Notes: generated by a model not told the origin, from the letters alone. A stretch of DNA of 5,558 nucleotides from Planctomycetaceae bacterium (GCA_947463775.1 CANHVD010000434.1:1-5558), one strand, 5' to 3'; positions 1-5,558 are shown, numbered from the stretch's first letter. Numbers and translations are program-made.

Positions 1-22
1 AGGAAGGCACCAGAGCAAGTGG

Positions 23-409
23 TTAAGGTTGGATCTCGCCGTTGATGATTCTGGTGATGCCGTTTTTCATGAGTTCGTCGCCGAAGTTCAGAAGATAACC
101 AAGCTTCAAACCGGTCAGCTTCAGATATGTGAGCAGTTGCTTCTTGTGGACAGGATGAACGGTTTCCGTCGACTTCAACTCCAGAATCACCTTGCCGCCA
201 ACGATGATGTCGGCTCGAAATCCTTCGTCAAATGTCATGCCTTCAAAGTTAATCGGCACGACGACCTGACGCTGAGTGATAAGGCCTGCTTTTTCCAGTT
301 GCCGGACAAGTATGGCTTCATAGACGACTTCCAAAAGACCGGGCCCCAGAGCTTTGTGGATTTTGATAGCGCAGTCGACCACGATCGTACCAATCTCGTT
401 CTCAGTCAT
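23..409 (-). CDS. GxxExxY family protein, PD-(D/E)XK nuclease-like
   Basis: This is a 128-residue protein of the GxxExxY family (PDDEXK_3-like), whose cellular role is not established. The family signature is visible as GLLEVVY at residues 24-30 (G24, E27, Y30). A restriction-endonuclease-like core follows: Asp67 in FRAD, then Glu77 and Lys79 in ELK, then Gln91 and Tyr95 in QLLTYL, which resembles the QxxxY motif of RecB/Cas4-type nucleases. The apparent catalytic set is therefore intact, so nuclease activity is possible but unproven. The ATG at 407-409 is chosen because AGGAGA lies six bases upstream. A longer frame starting at GTG 448 would translate that ribosome binding site as an Arg-Arg pair and adds 13 residues outside the conserved domain. 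The length is normal for the family. The gene is divergent from the hydrolase gene and no partner gene is visible on its downstream side within the 22 bases available. Confidence 0.88.
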   Translation of the reverse strand: MTENEIGTIVVDCAIKIHKALGPGLLEVVYEAILVRQLEKAGLITQRQVVVPINFEGMTFDEGFRADIIVGGKVILELKSTETVHPVHKKQLLTYLKLTGLKLGYLLNFGDELMKNGITRIINGEIQP

Positions 410-415
410 GATGTT

Positions 416-421
416 TCTCCT
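416..421 (-). promoter_or_regulatory. Ribosome binding site for the GxxExxY gene
   Basis: AGGAGA on the minus strand, six bases (AACATC) before the ATG at 409. It matches the anti-Shine-Dalgarno sequence closely and decides the start against the in-frame GTG at 448. Confidence 0.75.
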
Positions 422-719
422 GGTGTAGTGTTTTGTCGAGATCCGCACACAATAACAGAGTACCTCTAAAGAATGACTTCGTGAAAGGCACTCACGTAAC
501 TCGGCTTTTTTCCCGAGCCTCGGTGTCCACTCAGAAAGGCTCTCAAGCGAGTCCGTTCTCCATCACCTCAGCAATGCCGATCGAGAGATACCGCTTGTGG
601 AATCGCAGGTGGCTCGTCCAAAGATCGCTGCAGATTTGCTCGGCGGACTTTCACAGACTATGCTCGCGAGATGCCTCCTGAGACATCGTGTCGTCTCGGA
701 AGCCTTAAACGCCTGTCGC

Positions 720-724
720 GGGAG
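720..724 (+). promoter_or_regulatory. Ribosome binding site for the exported hydrolase
   Basis: GGGAG at 720-724 lies seven bases before the GTG at 732. This spacing and match select GTG 732 over the in-frame GTG at 597 and ATG at 660, neither of which has a comparable upstream motif. The protein that results begins directly with a signal-peptide-like segment. Confidence 0.65.
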
Positions 725-731
725 TTCTGTT

Positions 732-2003
732 GTGCCTCGAAACTGTTATCACAAAAATGTTTGTACTCTGCTGACGCTGATCCTGATGGCGTTTACACAC
801 GGAGAAGTTCTGTCTCAGCAGGCCGCTCAGCAAACATCCGCTGCGGCAGAAGTGCCGCGTATCAAATTTGATCTCGAAGCACTGAGCAAAGCTCCTGCGG
901 TCTTCCCGACGGATGTTGCGGCAGCCGAAGGAGTGAAATCTTTCTTTTATGAAGGACTGCCGTATCACGGAAAGCCGACTCGAATCTTTGCGTACTACGG
1001 TGTTCCCGCAACGCCCGCCGGTGCGGATTCGGAGAAAGCAAAACTACCCGCAATGGTTTTGATCCATGGAGGTGGAGGAACCGCCTTTGATCGGTGGGTC
1101 AAGCTATGGAACTCACGCGGTTATGCGGCGATCGCAATGGATCTGTGCGGCTGCGTTCCTGTCGGGACTTATGGCAATTGGCAAAGACATGAACAGGGCG
1201 GACCTCCAGGCTGGGACGCCAGCTTCAGTCAGCTCGACGATGCAGTTGAAGATCAATGGACATACCAGGCAGTCAGCGCTGTGGCTCTTGCGCACAGTTT
1301 GATCCGGTCCTATCCGGAAGTGGATGCAGATCGAATTGGCGTAACAGGGATTTCCTGGGGCGGCTACATGACCAGCATCGTGGCGGGCGTCGATGATCGA
1401 TTTAAGCTTGCAGTGCCGGTTTATGGTTGCGGCTTTCTTGGTGAGAACTCTGTATGGCTGCCGGCGTTTGAGAAGCTGGGGCCCGACAAGGCCAATCTCT
1501 GGCTCAAGCAATGGGATCCGTCTGAGTATCTCAGCAACGCGAAAATGCCAATGCTATGGGTGAACGGCACGAACGATTTTGCTTACCCCATGGATTCGTG
1601 GAAGAAGTCCTATCAGCTTCCGAAAGGAGATCGTGCGTTGTGCCTGCGAATTCGCATGCCGCACGGACACGGGGCTGCCGGGGAGAATCCGGAAGAGATC
1701 CATGTGTTTGCAAACTCGATCCTTCGAGCAGGCAATCCGTTGCCAAAGATTACTGCACATGGTTCCGAAGGCGACAAAGCGTGGGCTGTTTTTGAATCGA
1801 CAGTCTCGGTCACAAAAGCGGAATTGTGTTTTACTCGTAAAACAGGTCGCTGGCAGGACCGTGAATGGGAGTCCATCCCCGCGGAAATAGACTCAGTGAC
1901 TTCCAAAGTGACGGCCACAATCCCGCCTGATGCCACGGTCTTCTATCTGAACGTGTTTGATGATCGTGACTGTGCTGTTAGCACTCCGCACGACGAACGA
2001 TAA
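732..2003 (+). CDS. Exported alpha/beta hydrolase (acetyl xylan esterase / S9-like)
   Basis: A 423-residue serine hydrolase of the alpha/beta fold, predicted to act outside the cytoplasm. The start is GTG 732, backed by GGGAG seven bases upstream. The N-terminus has Arg, His and Lys, then a hydrophobic run (TLLTLILMAF, about residues 11-20), typical of a signal peptide; a cleavage site somewhere in the following 10-20 residues is likely. The oxyanion-hole loop is HGGGGT at 112-117. The nucleophile elbow is GISWGG with Ser208. The acid is probably Asp282 in GTNDFAYP, and the base His311 or His313 in MPHGHG. All catalytic elements are therefore present. Residues from about 338 to the end form an additional segment rich in beta-strand pattern, ending in NVFDDRDCAVSTPH, which suggests a small C-terminal sandwich domain. 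Relatives are annotated as acetyl xylan esterase, dienelactone hydrolase or prolyl oligopeptidase. The substrate cannot be fixed from sequence, though ester removal from polysaccharides is plausible for a planctomycete. The gene appears to be monocistronic. Confidence 0.88.
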   Translation: MPRNCYHKNVCTLLTLILMAFTHGEVLSQQAAQQTSAAAEVPRIKFDLEALSKAPAVFPTDVAAAEGVKSFFYEGLPYHGKPTRIFAYYGVPATPAGADSEKAKLPAMVLIHGGGGTAFDRWVKLWNSRGYAAIAMDLCGCVPVGTYGNWQRHEQGGPPGWDASFSQLDDAVEDQWTYQAVSAVALAHSLIRSYPEVDADRIGVTGISWGGYMTSIVAGVDDRFKLAVPVYGCGFLGENSVWLPAFEKLGPDKANLWLKQWDPSEYLSNAKMPMLWVNGTNDFAYPMDSWKKSYQLPKGDRALCLRIRMPHGHGAAGENPEEIHVFANSILRAGNPLPKITAHGSEGDKAWAVFESTVSVTKAELCFTRKTGRWQDREWESIPAEIDSVTSKVTATIPPDATVFYLNVFDDRDCAVSTPHDER

Positions 2004-2055
2004 TCCGACATGCTCACTGCCGCCGTTGACTCAGATGTAGGTTTATTCGTCAAGA

Positions 2056-2108
2056 AACCCGTGGCCGAAAAGTGACAATACGTGTTTGTCACCTCTCGGC
2101 CAAGGGTT
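2056..2108. terminator. Long imperfect palindrome, possible bidirectional terminator
   Basis: Between the 3' ends of two convergent genes lies a 53-base inverted repeat. AACCC (2056-2060) pairs with GGGTT (2104-2108), TGGCCGA (2062-2068) with TCGGCCA (2096-2102), and GTGACAA (2072-2078) with TTGTCAC (2086-2092), around a seven-base loop (2079-2085). Of 23 stem positions, only three are mismatched (G2061/A2103, A2069/C2095 and A2071/C2093). No U-rich tract follows on either strand, so it is not a classic intrinsic terminator. It could still end or protect both transcripts, or be a protein binding site. Confidence 0.5.
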
Positions 2109-2138
2109 AACAGAATAATGTCTACGGCAGCAGCCACG

Positions 2139-3182
2139 TCAATCCTGGTCGAAGTTGTACCCCTCGGAGTGGGATTCAATCTCATCGACCGGCATTAAAT
2201 CTGGATCGATCAACTCTCGCAGTTTGTCCAGTGCCTTCATTTGAAGTTGCCGGACACGTTCTTTTGAAATTCCCAGGTCTGCAGCGATCTCTCTTAATGT
2301 CTGCCCATCGGGATTCAAGCCACCAATTCCGAACCGGTGTCCAACGATCTGGTATTCGCGATCGTCCAGGACATCCTTTGCCTGCAGCATAAGTTGCCTT
2401 ACAACTGACTCAGGATCATCACAGACTCTCACCTGAGAATCCCGCTCTGGCACTTCGCTGAGCAGTTCGGAAACGGCACTTGGAAATCTCTCTTTCCGCC
2501 GCTGGCGTACCTTCCATGACCGAAAGAAGTGACGCTGAATCGAATGGGTCGCGTAAGTGCTGAAACGCAGCTTTCGAGAATAGTCGAATCGGTCAATTGC
2601 CCCTAATAGAATCATGCTCCCGTCACTGCTGAACTCATCAACTTCGCCAAAACTGCTCGAGAACTTTCGAGCAAGATTCGCGACAAGTCTGAGGTTTGAG
2701 CGGACCAGTTGCGAACGGATCTTCTCGACCAGTTCCAGTTTCTGCTCAATCTGGTTCATAATCTTGACGTCCGGAGTCTCCGCGGAGAGCCGAGACCGGA
2801 GCCGATTGATTCGGTAACGAGCCAGATTCAGAGCCAGAAACAGGACCTGCTCCTGCTCGAAACTCAAGAGTGGATCAGACGACGACCAGTTTAGAAACAC
2901 AGCGGTCTCGTCATCCGCCGCATCAGACTTTGATCGCGGCTTCTTGTCAGGATCGCCATGCGATAACTCTTCGAGAAGTCGATCCGCCGCCTTTAACGGG
3001 GCCGAACTTCTCTCCATTCCCTCAAACTCCGGCGAGTAGATGAAGCGGTTCTCCTGAGCCAGCATCGTCCGTGCCCGCTGCCGCCGAAGTTCCAATTCTC
3101 GATCGATCGATTCGCCCGATAGAAAAGGTGCACGCACCGTCTTCTTCAGGCTCTTCTTGCACGCTAACTTTGTGACCCCCAT
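2139..3182 (-). CDS. Sigma-70 family RNA polymerase sigma factor
   Basis: A 347-residue sigma factor that directs RNA polymerase to a set of promoters. The ATG at 3182 is chosen because GGGAG ends six bases upstream; the longer in-frame TTG at 3248 has no such support. Residues 1-95 are charged and not conserved with the housekeeping factor. Residues about 95-130 may correspond to region 1.2. Region 2 spans about 155-225, with SNLRLVANLARKF (162-174), then GAIDRFDYSRKLRFSTYATH (194-213). Region 4 spans about 262-325, with the helix-turn-helix TLREIAADLGISKERVRQLQ (295-314), very close to RpoD. The usual Trp-Trp pair after FSTYAT is replaced by His213-Ser214, and the LIQEG core-binding motif by FSSDG (184-188), so this is an alternative factor, not RpoD. 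No extracytoplasmic-function architecture or anti-sigma gene is seen. The gene is divergent from the SRPBCC-photolyase operon and convergent with the hydrolase gene. Confidence 0.93.
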   Translation of the reverse strand: MGVTKLACKKSLKKTVRAPFLSGESIDRELELRRQRARTMLAQENRFIYSPEFEGMERSSAPLKAADRLLEELSHGDPDKKPRSKSDAADDETAVFLNWSSSDPLLSFEQEQVLFLALNLARYRINRLRSRLSAETPDVKIMNQIEQKLELVEKIRSQLVRSNLRLVANLARKFSSSFGEVDEFSSDGSMILLGAIDRFDYSRKLRFSTYATHSIQRHFFRSWKVRQRRKERFPSAVSELLSEVPERDSQVRVCDDPESVVRQLMLQAKDVLDDREYQIVGHRFGIGGLNPDGQTLREIAADLGISKERVRQLQMKALDKLRELIDPDLMPVDEIESHSEGYNFDQD

Positions 3183-3188
3183 GATGCT

Positions 3189-3193
3189 CTCCC
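3189..3193 (-). promoter_or_regulatory. Ribosome binding site for the sigma factor
   Basis: GGGAG on the minus strand, six bases (AGCATC) before the ATG at 3182. It supports the 347-residue product over the TTG start at 3248, which would make the ribosome binding site part of the coding sequence (Trp-Glu-Ser-Ile). Confidence 0.75.
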
Positions 3194-3226
3194 AGCGATT
3201 GAAGACTGTAAACTGTCTTACTTGGG

Positions 3227-3267
3227 GAACGATCCTTAAATCGTTCAATCGTCAAAAAACGTTCAAT
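3227..3267. promoter_or_regulatory. Cluster of GAACG-type repeats, candidate operator
   Basis: Within 41 bases there are three related elements: GAACGAT at 3227, its inverted copy ATCGTTC ending at 3246, and two direct copies of CGTTCAAT starting at 3242 and 3260. They lie 45-85 bases upstream of the sigma factor ATG, a position suited to autoregulation or to control of both divergent units. No known regulator is recognised from the motif, and AT-rich chance similarity is possible. Confidence 0.3.
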
Positions 3268-3504
3268 ACGATCCAGACCGTCTTCCAGTACGTCTGATAA
3301 CCAGATTTGTTTGTTTTTCTTGTCCCAGCGCCTACGCCTGAGAAATGCGGGAAAAATCGTGATTCGCTCGTGGTGAACGGCCCAGGGGCAGTACCGGATC
3401 ACAGTTTTTTCTGTTCTCAGTTTCGAAGTTCCGTTAACACACCAGCGTTTGATGCGGACAGTCGGATAGAGTCAAAACGTTCACTTTATGTGAAGGGCGC
3501 TGAG

Positions 3505-4014
3505 ATGGTCACAATCGACTGGGATCCGCAGGAGAAGCTCTTTGTGCTTCGTTCGTCTGTGGTTCTGGAGCATTCCCCGGATGCCCTGTTTGAATTCTTC
3601 AGCGATGCTTTCCAGCTTGAGCAGATCACGCCGCCCTGGCTGAATTTTAAGATCCAGACACCCGCTCCGATCGATATCCGAAAGGGCTGTCTGATTGATT
3701 ATTCAATACGGCTGCGAGGCATCCCGATTCGATGGCGGACAGAGATTTCTGAATGGAATCCATCGTTCTCCTTCGTGGATCGACAGCTCAGAGGCCCATA
3801 CCTTCTTTGGGAGCATCTTCACACATTCGAGCAACTACCCGACGGGACTTTGGCGCGGGATGAAGTGCGGTACCGGGTTCCTGGCGGTCGGCTGATAAAT
3901 TGGCTCCTGGTTAAAAACGACCTGATTCGCATCTTCGAGTTTCGTCGGAACAGAATGTTGGAACTGTTTCCACCACGCTCCTCTTCCCGACAGAAAAATC
4001 AGGTCGCAGTATGA
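3505..4014 (+). CDS. SRPBCC family ligand-binding protein (COG4276-like)
   Basis: A 169-residue protein with the SRPBCC/START-like fold, a helix-grip structure enclosing a hydrophobic ligand pocket; the ligand is unknown. The pattern of the family is clear: an N-terminal strand (LFVLRSSVVLEHS, 12-24), a helix (DALFEFFSDAFQLEQITPPW, 26-45), central strands (GCLIDYSIRLRGIPIRWRTE, 61-80), the conserved RGPYLLWEHLHTFEQ (96-110), DEVRYRVPGG (119-128), and the long C-terminal helix (about 135-155, IRIFEFRRNRMLELF). The ATG at 3505 is preferred because AAGGG lies seven bases upstream and because the domain begins immediately; the frame is open back to 3307 but the extra residues have no domain character. 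There is no signal peptide, so it is cytoplasmic. Its stop overlaps the photolyase start as ATGA, which implies translational coupling and a shared role. Proteins of this type commonly neighbour photolyase genes, but their biochemical contribution is not established. Confidence 0.88.
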   Translation: MVTIDWDPQEKLFVLRSSVVLEHSPDALFEFFSDAFQLEQITPPWLNFKIQTPAPIDIRKGCLIDYSIRLRGIPIRWRTEISEWNPSFSFVDRQLRGPYLLWEHLHTFEQLPDGTLARDEVRYRVPGGRLINWLLVKNDLIRIFEFRRNRMLELFPPRSSSRQKNQVAV

Positions 4015-5516
4015 ATTGCGTTCCACAACTTCGCTGCTTGTCGCTGAACTCCCATGCTCCGCAGAGCAACGGGGAGTTCGTGCTCTACTGGATGAACGCC
4101 AATCGGCGGCTGTCGTTCAATTTTGGTTTGGACCGCGCTATCGAGTGGGCCAGGCAATTGAATCGCCCCTTGCTGATTCTGGAAGCACTTCGCTGTGACT
4201 ATCAGTATGCGAGTCGGCGACTTCATAGTTTTGTCATTCAGGGCATGCATGACAATCAGAAGGAGGCGACTCGACAAGGGCACGCTTACGCGGCATATGT
4301 TGAGGGAATTCCTGGGCAAGGCTCGGGACTCATCGAATCTCTTGCGAAGCAGGCGTGTGTCGTCGTGACCGATGATTTCCCCTGTTTTTTTCTGCCGAAA
4401 ATGATTCGTGCGGTGGCGAGGCGAATTCCAGTACGAATGGAGGCGGTTGATTCAAACGGCCTTCTCCCAATGCGGGCTGCCGATCAGGTTTTCCCAACGG
4501 CCTACGCGTTTCGACGATACCTTCAGAAGACGTTGACTCCACATCTGACGCAGTTTCCAACGGCCGAGCCTTTGGCCGATCGCACGATTCCTCGATTGTC
4601 GAAGTTCCCATCACATCTTTTCAGCGAACATCCGCTCGCCTCTCCGGAATTGCTGCGGTGCGAGTCCGCCGCGTTGGATCGTTTACCCGTTGATCAATCC
4701 GTGCGCGAAGCCGTCATGAAGGGCGGATCGGTCTCAGCTGATCAATGCCTGCAGCAGTTTCTTGATCGCCGATTATCTCGTTATGCCGAAGAACGCAATC
4801 AGCCGGATGAGGATGCGTCCAGTGGTTTGTCGCCGTATCTGCATTTCGGACATATCTCCGCACACGAGATCTTTCTGCGACTGGCTAAGGGTGAGAATTG
4901 GTCTGTCGATCGGCTGGGTGATGTTCGACAAACTCGCGGCGGCCGAAGCGGCTGGTGGGGCATGGCGGAGAACGCTGAATCGTTTTTGGATGAGCTGATC
5001 ACGTGGCGCGAGTTGGGCTTCAACATGTGCTGGCAGCGTCCTGACTATGACAAGTACGAGTCACTTCCGGACTGGGCTCAGGAGACGCTCCATGAACATG
5101 CGTCTGATCCGCGGCAGTATGATTACTCGCTCGAAAAACTGCAGGCCGGGAAAACACATGATCGTTTGTGGAATGCGGCGCAGAATCAATTGGTGACCGA
5201 AGGGCGGATGCATAACTATCTGAGAATGCTGTGGGGCAAGAAGATCCTGAAATGGTCGCGCACGCCGCAGCGAGCATTAGAGGTGATGCTTGAGTTAAAT
5301 AATCGCTTTGCCGTGGATGGACGGGACCCGAATTCCTACTCCGGGATTTTCTGGGTTCTCGGCCGTTACGATCGCGCCTGGGGGCCTGAACGGCCCATCT
5401 TCGGCAAGATACGGTATATGACGTCCGAGAATACGGCTCGCAAGCTGACGCTGACCAAATACCTGAACCGCTATGCTCCCAAGCGAGAAACTGGCGGACT
5501 GTTCGGGATGCAATGA
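4011..5516 (+). CDS. phr: Class II deoxyribodipyrimidine photolyase
   Basis: A 501-residue flavoprotein predicted to split cyclobutane pyrimidine dimers in UV-damaged DNA using blue/near-UV light. The N-terminal alpha/beta antenna-type domain begins near FVLYWMNANRR (23-33) and runs to about residue 170. The FAD-binding helical domain occupies about 245-490, with SGLSPYLHFGHIS (271-283), ELITWRELGFN (328-338), THDRLWNAAQ (382-391), RMHNYLRMLWGKKILKW (399-415), DGRDPNSYSGIFW (436-448) and ERPIFGKIRYM (460-470). These are class II, not class I, signatures. Trp387, Trp408 and Trp415 have exactly the spacing (21 and 7) of the electron-transfer triad W360/W381/W388 of the Methanosarcina mazei enzyme, and Asn430 falls at the place of its flavin-facing Asn403 (from memory of that structure). 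The protein is longer than many class II enzymes, partly through a segment with GRSGWWGM (311-318) ahead of the helix containing the WRELGFN motif. The start overlaps the SRPBCC stop (ATGA) and has only a weak ribosome binding site, consistent with coupled translation. Confidence 0.95.
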   Translation: MNCVPQLRCLSLNSHAPQSNGEFVLYWMNANRRLSFNFGLDRAIEWARQLNRPLLILEALRCDYQYASRRLHSFVIQGMHDNQKEATRQGHAYAAYVEGIPGQGSGLIESLAKQACVVVTDDFPCFFLPKMIRAVARRIPVRMEAVDSNGLLPMRAADQVFPTAYAFRRYLQKTLTPHLTQFPTAEPLADRTIPRLSKFPSHLFSEHPLASPELLRCESAALDRLPVDQSVREAVMKGGSVSADQCLQQFLDRRLSRYAEERNQPDEDASSGLSPYLHFGHISAHEIFLRLAKGENWSVDRLGDVRQTRGGRSGWWGMAENAESFLDELITWRELGFNMCWQRPDYDKYESLPDWAQETLHEHASDPRQYDYSLEKLQAGKTHDRLWNAAQNQLVTEGRMHNYLRMLWGKKILKWSRTPQRALEVMLELNNRFAVDGRDPNSYSGIFWVLGRYDRAWGPERPIFGKIRYMTSENTARKLTLTKYLNRYAPKRETGGLFGMQ

Positions 5517-5558
5517 CAGGTTTTGAGATGACCGGGATGAGATATTGCTGACACGATC
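5517..5558. other. Short sequence after photolyase, nothing recognised
   Basis: The 42 bases between the photolyase stop and the window edge show no hairpin, T-run or start of a gene. The terminator or any further operon member must lie beyond the window. Confidence 0.5.

Larger units (their letters stand above)
410..731. other. Divergent intergenic region, no gene recognised
   Basis: This stretch separates the minus-strand GxxExxY gene from the plus-strand hydrolase, so both promoters should lie here. No convincing -35/-10 pair could be picked out. Two small adjacent inverted repeats are visible: CGTGA/TCACG at 480-484 and 492-496 with a seven-base loop, and CTCGG/CCGAG at 500-504 and 513-517 around a T-rich loop. 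Both have only five-base stems and may be chance. The open frames crossing the region (for example 433-681 on the plus strand) have no recognisable protein character and no good ribosome binding site, so they are not called as genes. Confidence 0.5.
3183..3504. other. Divergent control region between sigma factor and photolyase operon
   Basis: This 322-base stretch holds no convincing gene and must carry the promoters of both flanking units. Seen directly: an inverted repeat GAACGAT/ATCGTTC (3227-3233 and 3240-3246, six-base loop); a direct repeat CGTTCAAT at 3242-3249 and 3260-3267, eighteen bases apart; a related ACGTTCA at 3477-3483 close to the SRPBCC start, preceded by GTCAAAA as in the copy at 3251; and a weak AAGAC/GTCTT inverted repeat near 3212-3229, too short to weigh. 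No clear consensus -35/-10 pair was found on either strand, which fits alternative-sigma promoters but does not prove them. Confidence 0.5.

Noticed and set aside
29..469. Open frame of 146 codons on the plus strand, antisense to the GxxExxY gene
   Set aside because: The minus-strand protein has the conserved motifs and a strong ribosome binding site; the plus-strand product resembles no family and is a shadow frame.
480..517. Two neighbouring five-base hairpins with a T-run, a possible terminator or attenuator
   Set aside because: The T-run lies in the loop of the second hairpin, not after a stem, and five-base stems are expected by chance.
433..681. Open frame of 82 codons on the plus strand in the divergent gap
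   Set aside because: It starts with no clear ribosome binding site, has biased low-information composition and no recognisable domain.
1113..1511. 132-codon antisense frame inside the hydrolase gene
   Set aside because: The plus strand encodes the catalytic serine motif and other family features across the same stretch, so this is a shadow.
3250..3260. TTGACG on the minus strand as a -35 element for the sigma gene
   Set aside because: The first six bases after a 17-base spacer show no resemblance to a -10 element.
3022..3402. 126-codon minus-strand frame overlapping the start of the sigma gene
   Set aside because: It overlaps the sigma gene in another frame, has no family resemblance and would cover the divergent promoter region.
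3449..3477. TTGATG as a -35 element for the SRPBCC-photolyase operon
   Set aside because: No acceptable -10 element lies 16-18 bases downstream, so a promoter could not be supported.
3307..3504. N-terminal extension of the SRPBCC frame
   Set aside because: The 66 added residues show no domain or signal-peptide pattern, and ATG 3505 has a ribosome binding motif and sits directly at the domain start.

Overview
The window looks like ordinary chromosome from a member of the Planctomycetota (inference, not proven). The clues are the sigma-70 family factor with a planctomycete-looking region 2, a class II photolyase paired with a COG4276-like SRPBCC protein, a GxxExxY-type protein, and a secreted acetyl-xylan-esterase/S9-like hydrolase. 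No mobile element, rRNA, tRNA or CRISPR array is visible. No gene is broken, and all five have a complete reading frame inside the window.

Layout: (1) 23-409, minus strand: a small GxxExxY-type protein with a PD-(D/E)XK nuclease-like core. (2) 410-731: a non-coding divergent interval. (3) 732-2003, plus strand: an exported alpha/beta hydrolase whose GTG start is set by a good ribosome binding site. (4) 2004-2138: a short gap between convergent genes, holding a long imperfect palindrome at 2056-2108. (5) 2139-3182, minus strand: a sigma-70 family RNA polymerase sigma factor. (6) 3183-3504: a divergent intergenic region with repeated ATTGAACG-type motifs. (7) 3505-4014 and 4011-5516, plus strand: an SRPBCC protein and a class II CPD photolyase that overlap as ATGA, clearly one operon. 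(8) 5517-5558: no feature seen.

The most interesting part is the right half. A sigma factor with a conserved -35-reading helix but an altered -10/melting segment is transcribed away from an SRPBCC-photolyase operon, and the two share a repeat-bearing control region. This is compatible with a light- or UV-responsive unit comparable in logic to known sigma-factor-controlled photolyase genes, but regulation of the operon by this sigma factor is inference only. The hydrolase and the GxxExxY protein have no evident functional tie to that unit.
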